This document shows, piece by piece, positions 5,286-9,318 of a stretch of 9,318 nucleotides of DNA. The stretch comes from an uncultured Clostridia bacterium (lineage in GTDB: Bacteria; Bacillota; Clostridia; Lachnospirales; Lachnospiraceae). A program made the position numbers and the translations under genes. How positions within the stretch are numbered: the stretch's first letter is position 1; every line of letters begins with the position of its first letter. The DNA is taken from contig CALZBV010000085.1 in the NCBI GenBank assembly GCA_945622055.1, positions 1 through 9,318 of the forward strand, given 5' to 3'. The notes under the pieces were generated by a model. The model searched no databases, was not told where the DNA came from, and saw only the letters and a list, made by a program, of their open reading frames with translations.

Positions 5286-6041
5286 TTAGAGAAGTCCTCC
5301 GTCAAAACGTATAATCTGTCCGGTCAGATAGGAGGGCATTTGGGAAAGAAGGAAAAGTGCGTGCGCGGTCTCCTCCGGAGTGGCAAAACGTCCGGCAGGG
5401 ATTTCTTCCTCCAAAGCGGCACGTTCCTCATCAGAAAAACAGCGGTTCATATCGGTGTCAATGACACCGCAGGCAAGCGCATTTACCGGAATCCGGCTGG
5501 GGGCCAGTTCTTTTGCAAGTGCCTCCGTAATCGCATTCATACCGCCCTTTGTTGCAGAGTATGCTGCTTCACAGGAAGCACCGGAACAGCCCCAGATGGA
5601 GGAAACGTTGAGAATTCTGCCACAGGCCTCGTTCGGAGCAACAATATCACGGTTTTTTAAAAACAACGGAATTGCACTACGGCAGCAATAAAAAACGGAA
5701 GAAAGATTCACGGAAACAATCCGGTTCCAGTCTGCATCAGACATCAGCTCCAGTAACCCGATTTTTGAAATTCCGGCGTTATTTATCAGGAGGTCTAAAC
5801 GTCCAAAACGTTTTTGGGTTTCGGAAAACAGCCGGTCAACAAATCCGGAATCAGAGACGTCTCCGGTCAGAAGAAGGTGTGGTACCCGGAGCGTGTCAAG
5901 CTCTGCACGCAGAGCTTCCAAAAGTGAGGTATTGGTCCGGCAGCATCCGGCAATCTGATAGCCCTCCTTTGCAAAGGCGATTGCACAGGCGCGTCCGATT
6001 CCACGGGAAACACCGGTAATCAGTACGGTTTTTTGATACAT
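5286..6041 (-). CDS. ymfI: Short-chain dehydrogenase/reductase, likely EF-P 5-aminopentanone reductase
   Basis: 251-residue NAD(P)H-dependent SDR with a full classical set: TGVSRGIG cofactor loop (9-16), GDV (60-62), NNAG (87-90), N112, catalytic S148, Y161 and K165 (YSATK), and PG-loop equivalent GVIDTDMN (192-199). The WGCSGASCEAAYSATKGG block together with GISKIGLLELM and GVIDTDMN resembles the YmfI group, which in Bacillus subtilis reduces the 5-aminopentanone on a lysine of elongation factor P. That placement is from memory of the family and moderately confident; the alternative is a generic FabG-like 3-oxoacyl reductase, although no fatty-acid genes lie nearby. Start ATG at 6039-6041 has AAGGAG (minus strand, 6047-6052) five bases upstream. 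A longer open frame to 6143 runs through the promoter and lacks similarity. It is a single-gene unit. Confidence 0.88.
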   Translation of the reverse strand: MYQKTVLITGVSRGIGRACAIAFAKEGYQIAGCCRTNTSLLEALRAELDTLRVPHLLLTGDVSDSGFVDRLFSETQKRFGRLDLLINNAGISKIGLLELMSDADWNRIVSVNLSSVFYCCRSAIPLFLKNRDIVAPNEACGRILNVSSIWGCSGASCEAAYSATKGGMNAITEALAKELAPSRIPVNALACGVIDTDMNRCFSDEERAALEEEIPAGRFATPEETAHALFLLSQMPSYLTGQIIRFDGGLL

Positions 6042-6072
6042 AAATACTCCTTTATTGAATGAAAATACTTTG

Positions 6073-6084
6073 CAGGGATCCCTG
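6073..6084. repeat. 12-bp perfect palindrome in the SDR leader
   Basis: CAGGGATCCCTG, an uninterrupted palindrome about 25-35 nt downstream of the predicted SDR transcript start. It could be a repressor site or chance. Confidence 0.3.
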
Positions 6085-6114
6085 AATGTTTTTGAATCGG
6101 GAGGTTTTTCTTTG

Positions 6115-6143
6115 ATTATACTATTGAAAAAGAGAATGGGCAA
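6115..6143 (-). promoter_or_regulatory. Promoter of the SDR gene
   Basis: On the minus strand TTGCCC (6138-6143, 4/6) and a perfect TATAAT (6115-6120) are spaced 17 bp apart. Predicted start near 6108 gives a leader of about 67 nt. This position also shows that residues encoded beyond 6041 are leader and not protein. Confidence 0.75.
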
Positions 6144-6227
6144 GAAAAAGCAGAGGATTTCCGGTGAAAATTGTTTCGCTGAAAATGGGCTCAGAAGTTT
6201 CGGAGTTTATTGAAAGGAAGTAGAAAA

Positions 6228-6974
6228 ATGGATAAGGACGGAATGCTTCTTAAGATATTTGTATGTGCTTCCATCGGAAGCTTAATCTGGCTGGGAAGCT
6301 TTGTACTTCTTTCCGGGTTTTTTGAGGTACAGACGCAGACAAAGCCGGAAACAGTCCCGGTGCCGTCTCAGAATTCGGAGCTTCCCGTAGTATATTCCTC
6401 GGGCTTTACGGTAATCGCGGTGCGGGGAGAACAAGATGAGATAACGGATTTTTATTTGCAATATGCGGATTTTCTCCGGGACAGTCTTGTGTTTGTACGT
6501 GTACCGACGGATACGCAGATTGAGCTGTCGGCGGGAGCCTATGAGGTGCTTCGGGTACATCGCCCGGAAATGCCGAAGCTGTTTATGTTATCCGAGCTTT
6601 TGAGCCTGGCAAGGGAGGAGCTGTTTTGCATGGCAGCGGAGGAGGCAATGGGCGGTCTTTTAGGGGTAAGACCAAAAGCGTGTTATCTGCTTCCTGAGGA
6701 GTTGTTTTCTGAATTGACGGGAAAAAGTGACGCAGGGATTCGGTTTTTGGCGCCGGAATCGATGGTGGATACGGTTTTAACGGTTCAGCACAGAGCGGTT
6801 ACCGACCGGACGGAAAAAGAGGCGCTGATTTACACGGAGAGCTATTGCGACATTAAAAACGTGTTTTATCAGGTGCTGCCCGGTGAGGCACAGACCTCCG
6901 GCTACCGGCCGGATTCCGATGCAGTATCGGAAATGGCACAGCGGTTTGAGGCAGGGATGTTTGAATTGAAATAG
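6228..6974 (+). CDS. Membrane-anchored protein with degenerate LytR-CpsA-Psr-like domain
   Basis: 248 residues. A short basic/acidic N-terminus is followed by one hydrophobic segment (about 8-32), then a Pro/Thr/Gln-rich linker (34-55) and a globular part predicted to be outside the membrane. The globular part follows the order of LCP (LytR-CpsA-Psr) cell-wall ligases in weak form: FTVIAVRG strand (60-67), DSLVFVRVPTDTQI (85-98) where LCP proteins have a strand plus PRDT, and AMGGLLGVRPKACYLL (140-155) where they have an E-N-LLG-I-x-I-D-Y-Y helix. The LCP arginine in PRDT is Thr here (PTDT 93-96), so transferase activity is doubtful. The LCP relationship is inference and could be wrong. Start ATG 6228 has AGGAAG seven bases upstream; a TTG at 6210 would have to overlap that site. 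No clear promoter or terminator of its own is seen. Confidence 0.75.
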   Translation: MDKDGMLLKIFVCASIGSLIWLGSFVLLSGFFEVQTQTKPETVPVPSQNSELPVVYSSGFTVIAVRGEQDEITDFYLQYADFLRDSLVFVRVPTDTQIELSAGAYEVLRVHRPEMPKLFMLSELLSLAREELFCMAAEEAMGGLLGVRPKACYLLPEELFSELTGKSDAGIRFLAPESMVDTVLTVQHRAVTDRTEKEALIYTESYCDIKNVFYQVLPGEAQTSGYRPDSDAVSEMAQRFEAGMFELK

Positions 6975-7262
6975 GTGACGGAATTTGGTAAATATGAAGT
7001 GTGGTAAAGAGTCGGCAAACATAGTGGTGATTAATGATTTCAAGGAAAAATTAGCAATAAAACCAATGAATAATCAGACGAAAAAGAAAATTGTTTGAAA
7101 ATAACAGAAAACCATAAAACATGCTATGTACAAAGTGCCTAAAAAATGAAAGCATATTTTGGTTATTTAAGACATGGAAATTTGTTCGCGGATAGTGTAC
7201 ACTATAGGAGTGTTAATTGTTTGATGAAAGAAAACAAGAAAAATCATCAGGAGGAATAAGTA
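6975..7262 (+). other. AT-rich intergenic region upstream of the sugar ATPase gene
   Basis: 288 bp with no convincing gene and no clear terminator for the preceding gene. Its only clear element is the palindrome at 7192-7205. The ribosome binding site AGGAGG (7249-7254) lies eight bases before the ATG at 7263. Confidence 0.6.
7175..7205 (+). promoter_or_regulatory. 14-bp palindrome overlapping a possible -10 upstream of the ATPase gene
   Basis: ATAGTGTACACTAT (7192-7205) is a perfect uninterrupted palindrome. A possible weak promoter, TGGAAA (7175-7180) and TACACT (7198-7203) with 17 bp spacing, has its -10 inside the palindrome, which would suit a repressor operator. The promoter assignment is weak (both hexamers 4/6). 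The palindrome itself is certain. Confidence 0.5.
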
Positions 7263-8390
7263 ATGGCAAGTTTATCTTTAAAGAATATCAACAAAACTTA
7301 TCCGAGCGGCGTCGTGGCTGTTAAGGATTTCAACCTTGAAATCGAAGATAAGGAATTCATCATTTTCGTTGGTCCGTCCGGTTGTGGTAAGTCCACCACT
7401 CTTCGTATGATTGCAGGTCTTGAGGAGATTTCCAGTGGTGAGCTTTACATCGGCAACAAGCTTATGAACGATGTTGAGCCGAAGGACAGAGATATCGCGA
7501 TGGTATTCCAGAACTACGCTCTGTATCCGCATATGTCCGTGTTCGATAACATGGCATTCGGTCTTAAGTTAAGAAAGACCCCGAAGGAAGAGATTAACAA
7601 GCTTGTTCACGAGGCAGCAAGAATTCTTGATATTGAGCATCTCTTAGACCGTAAGCCGAAGGCTCTTTCCGGTGGTCAGAGACAGCGTGTAGCTATGGGT
7701 CGTGCAATCGTACGTCATCCGAAGGTATTCCTGATGGATGAGCCGCTGTCCAACCTCGATGCAAAGCTTCGTGTACAGATGAGAATTGAGATTTCCAAGT
7801 TACATCAGAACCTCCAGACTACGATCATCTACGTTACCCATGACCAGACAGAGGCTATGACCCTTGGTACCAGAATCGTAGTTATGAAGGATGGTGTTAT
7901 CCAGCAGGTAGATACTCCGCAGAACCTTTACGACAGACCGCAGAACCTGTTCGTTGCAGGTTTCATGGGATCCCCGCAGATGAACTTCATCGATTGTGAT
8001 GCAGTAGAAGAGGGCGGAACGGTTGCTCTTAAGTTCGGTAGCCATTCCATCAGACTTGGTGAGAACAGAGCAAAGAAGCTTATCGCTGGTGGTTATACCA
8101 ATGAGGAGCATCCGAAGAAGGTCGTTCTCGGTATCAGACCGGAGGATATTAAGGATGAGCAGATCTTCCTTGATACCTTCAGAGACAGCACCGTTGAAGC
8201 AGCTGTTCGTGTATACGAGCTTCTTGGTGCAGAAGTATTCCTGTACTTCGATATCGATGATACCATTCCGGTAACCGCACGTGTTAACCCGCGTACGACT
8301 GCAAGACCGGGCGATGTTATCCCGATTGCGCTTGATCTTTCCAAGATTCATATATTTGATAAGGAAACCGAGCAGATTATTACTCACTAA
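7263..8390 (+). CDS. ugpC: Sugar ABC importer ATP-binding protein, UgpC/MsmX/MalK type
   Basis: 375-residue peripheral membrane ATPase that powers carbohydrate or glycerol-phosphate ABC importers. The nucleotide-binding domain (about 1-235) is complete: Walker A GPSGCGKST (37-45), Q-loop Q83, signature LSGGQ (135-139), Walker B VFLMDE (155-160), D-loop SNLD (163-166) and switch H193. The C-terminal OB/TOBE-type regulatory domain (about 236-375) has MGSPQMNF and GIRPED as in MalK/UgpC. No permease or binding-protein genes flank it, so it probably serves several importers in trans, as MsmX does in Bacillus. Codon use differs from its neighbours: GGT, CGT, CTT, ATC, AAG and CCG dominate while CGG and GGG are rare, as in a highly expressed gene. 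AGGAGG lies eight bases before the ATG. The name msmX would fit equally well. Confidence 0.95.
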   Translation: MASLSLKNINKTYPSGVVAVKDFNLEIEDKEFIIFVGPSGCGKSTTLRMIAGLEEISSGELYIGNKLMNDVEPKDRDIAMVFQNYALYPHMSVFDNMAFGLKLRKTPKEEINKLVHEAARILDIEHLLDRKPKALSGGQRQRVAMGRAIVRHPKVFLMDEPLSNLDAKLRVQMRIEISKLHQNLQTTIIYVTHDQTEAMTLGTRIVVMKDGVIQQVDTPQNLYDRPQNLFVAGFMGSPQMNFIDCDAVEEGGTVALKFGSHSIRLGENRAKKLIAGGYTNEEHPKKVVLGIRPEDIKDEQIFLDTFRDSTVEAAVRVYELLGAEVFLYFDIDDTIPVTARVNPRTTARPGDVIPIALDLSKIHIFDKETEQIITH

Positions 8391-8424
8391 TCCATACATA
8401 ATTACAACTGAGAAGGTATTTTTG

Positions 8425-8453
8425 AAGACCGTCCCGAAAGGGGCGGTCTTTTT
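8425..8453 (+). terminator. Rho-independent terminator of the ATPase gene
   Basis: AAGACCGTCCC (8425-8435) pairs with GGGGCGGTCTT (8440-8450), 11 bp with one G-U pair, capped by a GAAA tetraloop, with T-run 8449-8453. It lies 34 nt after the stop codon. Confidence 0.92.
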
Positions 8454-8470
8454 GCGTGAAGGCAAAGTGA

Positions 8471-8591
8471 GCATGAAGAATTGCGAAAAAAACTTGTTTT
8501 TGGAGCAATGAATCATGCGAACGCGCCCGCGAGGAGCAACGAAGTTGCGAATGCGTGGGCATGTGCGAAGCACAAACCTTCACGCATTTTT
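8471..8591 (+). ncRNA. Candidate structured RNA: nested hairpins ending in a terminator
   Basis: Three consecutive structures follow the ATPase terminator. First, GCATGA (8471-8476)/TCATGC (8513-8518) encloses TTGC (8481-8484)/GCAA (8505-8508) and an A5/T5 stem with loop CTTG. Second, GCCCGCG (8525-8531) pairs with CGTGGGC (8554-8560) around the hairpin GCAAC-GAA-GTTGC (8536-8548). Third, AATGCGTG (8550-8557)/CACGCATT (8581-8588) encloses TGTGC-GAA-GCACA (8562-8574) and runs into TTTTT. The second and third stems share 8554-8557, so they cannot form together, as in an antiterminator/terminator pair. No promoter is visible directly upstream. It may be a 3'-UTR-derived RNA, a read-through control element, or a dispersed hairpin repeat. 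Confidence 0.4.
8550..8591 (+). terminator. Second terminator upstream of the CdaR-like gene
   Basis: Eight-bp outer stem AATGCGTG (8550-8557)/CACGCATT (8581-8588) with an inner 5-bp hairpin and a T-run 8587-8591. It would stop transcription that passes the first terminator before the promoter at 8620-8648. Confidence 0.6.
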
Positions 8592-8619
8592 GTTTAATTT
8601 TGTATATTCTGTGACTTTG

Positions 8620-8648
8620 TTGACTTTTATTTTGGAGAGTGTTAAAAT
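8620..8648 (+). promoter_or_regulatory. Promoter of the CdaR-like gene
   Basis: TTGACT (8620-8625, 5/6) and TAAAAT (8643-8648, 5/6) with 17 bp spacing. Predicted start near 8655 gives a leader of about 35 nt. The gene is therefore probably transcribed separately from the ATPase gene. Confidence 0.8.
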
Positions 8649-8689
8649 CTAGATAATGGGTGTATTGTTGGCTTTGAGAAGGAGGAAAT

Positions 8690-9318
8690 ATGATTTCGAA
8701 CCAGGTGTTACAGAGTACGATAGATGGGTTAAAGGCAATTTCCAGGGTGGATTTATGTGTATTTGGCACGGATGGTGATGTTCTGGCGTCCACGCTTACT
8801 ACGTTTCCGGAGAATACGGATGCTGTGGTTGCTTTTGTGAATTCTCCGGCAGACAGTCAGGCAATGGCCGGTGACCATTTCTTTAAGGTGTTTGATGAAG
8901 GGCAGCTTGAGGTTATTGTGCTGGCCAAGGGGGATACCGATGATGTATATATGGTCGGAAAGATGACGGCCTTTCAGATACAGAATTTGATTGTAGCTTA
9001 TAAGGAGCGCTACGATAAAGACAACTTTATCAAAAATCTCCTGCTTGATAACATGCTTCAGGTGGATATTTACAATCTTGCGAAGAAGCTGCATATTGAG
9101 ACGGAGGCGCGCAGAGTGGTTCTGCTCATCGAGACGAAGCAGGAGAGAGATGTGAACGTACTGGAGACGGTACGAACCCTCTATGCAGGGAAGAACCGCG
9201 ATTTTATTACGGCAGTGGATGAAAAGAATATTATTCTTGTGAAAGAGCTAAAGAGCAGTGAGAATTATGATACGCTGCAGAAAACGGCAGAAGTGCTGTT
9301 AGATACGATTAACGCGGA
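8690..9318 (+). CDS. CdaR/PucR-type transcriptional regulator (5' part, cut by window end)
   Basis: 209 residues visible from ATG 8690 with no stop. AAGGAGG (8679-8685) lies four bases upstream. An N-terminal sensory region (about 1-110) begins ISNQVLQSTIDGLKAISRVDLCVFGTDGDVLAST, reminiscent of the sugar-diacid or PAS-like sensors of this family. It is followed from about residue 112 by DNFIKNLLLDNMLQVDIYNLAKKLHI, the start of the GGDEF-like domain typical of CdaR proteins; this is not a cyclase domain. The PucR-type C-terminal helix-turn-helix that would confirm DNA binding lies beyond the window. Its position after a sugar-importer ATPase suggests a role in carbohydrate-responsive regulation, but it has its own promoter. 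The identity rests on domain order and family resemblance; the ligand is unknown. Confidence 0.8.
   Translation, partial: MISNQVLQSTIDGLKAISRVDLCVFGTDGDVLASTLTTFPENTDAVVAFVNSPADSQAMAGDHFFKVFDEGQLEVIVLAKGDTDDVYMVGKMTAFQIQNLIVAYKERYDKDNFIKNLLLDNMLQVDIYNLAKKLHIETEARRVVLLIETKQERDVNVLETVRTLYAGKNRDFITAVDEKNIILVKELKSSENYDTLQKTAEVLLDTINA

Noticed and set aside
6042..6143. 34-residue N-terminal extension of the SDR protein
   Set aside because: The SDR family starts within a few residues of the TGxxxGxG loop. ATG at 6041 has AAGGAG, and the -35 and -10 hexamers lie inside the extension.
6210..6227. TTG start at 6210 for the membrane-anchored protein
   Set aside because: ATG 6228 is preceded by AGGAAG at good spacing. 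The TTG would place that site inside the gene and has no ribosome binding site of its own.
6994..7098. 34-codon frame (begins MKCGKESANIVV) in the AT-rich gap
   Set aside because: No good ribosome binding site, and composition is that of AT-rich intergenic DNA. It could be real only if conserved elsewhere.
7224..7259. 12-codon leader-peptide-like frame ending at the ATPase ribosome binding site
   Set aside because: No suitable ribosome binding site at normal spacing and no run of regulatory codons; length is compatible with chance.
8536..8574. CRISPR-like or tandem repeat suggested by the GAA-loop hairpins
   Set aside because: Only two dissimilar hairpins occur, without regular repeat-spacer spacing.

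Overview
The window looks like chromosomal DNA of an anaerobic Gram-positive bacterium of the Clostridia, most likely a Lachnospiraceae member. The signs are strong AGGAGG-type ribosome binding sites, TTGACA/TATAAT promoters, mid-range GC by eye, Rho-independent terminators with clean T-runs, a stand-alone UgpC/MsmX-type sugar ATPase followed by a CdaR-like regulator, and a cytoplasmic LacI-fold sensor fused to GGDEF. No phage, transposon, CRISPR or conjugation genes are visible, so this reads as a core-genome region of small independent transcription units.

Layout. (1) 2-61: probable tail of an upstream + strand gene, then a terminator. (2) 186-1373 (-): CPA2-type cation/proton antiporter. 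It is divergent from a Crp/Fnr-family regulator (1638-2396, +). The gap between them holds a perfect 11-4-11 dyad, centred about -40.5 from the antiporter's predicted start and overlapping the regulator's own predicted promoter. (3) 2464-2678: two tRNA-Leu genes, anticodons CAG and AAG, with a consensus promoter and a shared terminator. (4) 2936-5190: two-gene operon, a stand-alone HPt protein overlapping (ATGA) a LacI-type sensor/GGDEF diguanylate cyclase, closed by a long terminator. (5) 5286-6041 (-): short-chain dehydrogenase resembling the EF-P 5-aminopentanone reductase. It is divergent from 6228-6974 (+), a membrane-anchored protein with a degenerate LytR-CpsA-Psr-like fold. (6) 7263-8390 (+): the sugar-importer ATPase, preceded by a 14-bp palindrome. 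Its 3' side has a terminator and then about 120 nt of nested hairpins ending in a second terminator. (7) 8690 to the window end (+): a CdaR/PucR-type regulator, cut by the window edge.

Functional reading. The themes are ion and pH homeostasis under a one-component regulator, c-di-GMP signalling with a possible phosphorelay input, and carbohydrate uptake with a sugar-responsive regulator. The sequence shows the gene boundaries, motifs and dyads directly. Which ligand, partner or regulon goes with each is inference. Several start codons were moved from the longest open frame to the start supported by a ribosome binding site: 3295, 6041 and 6228.
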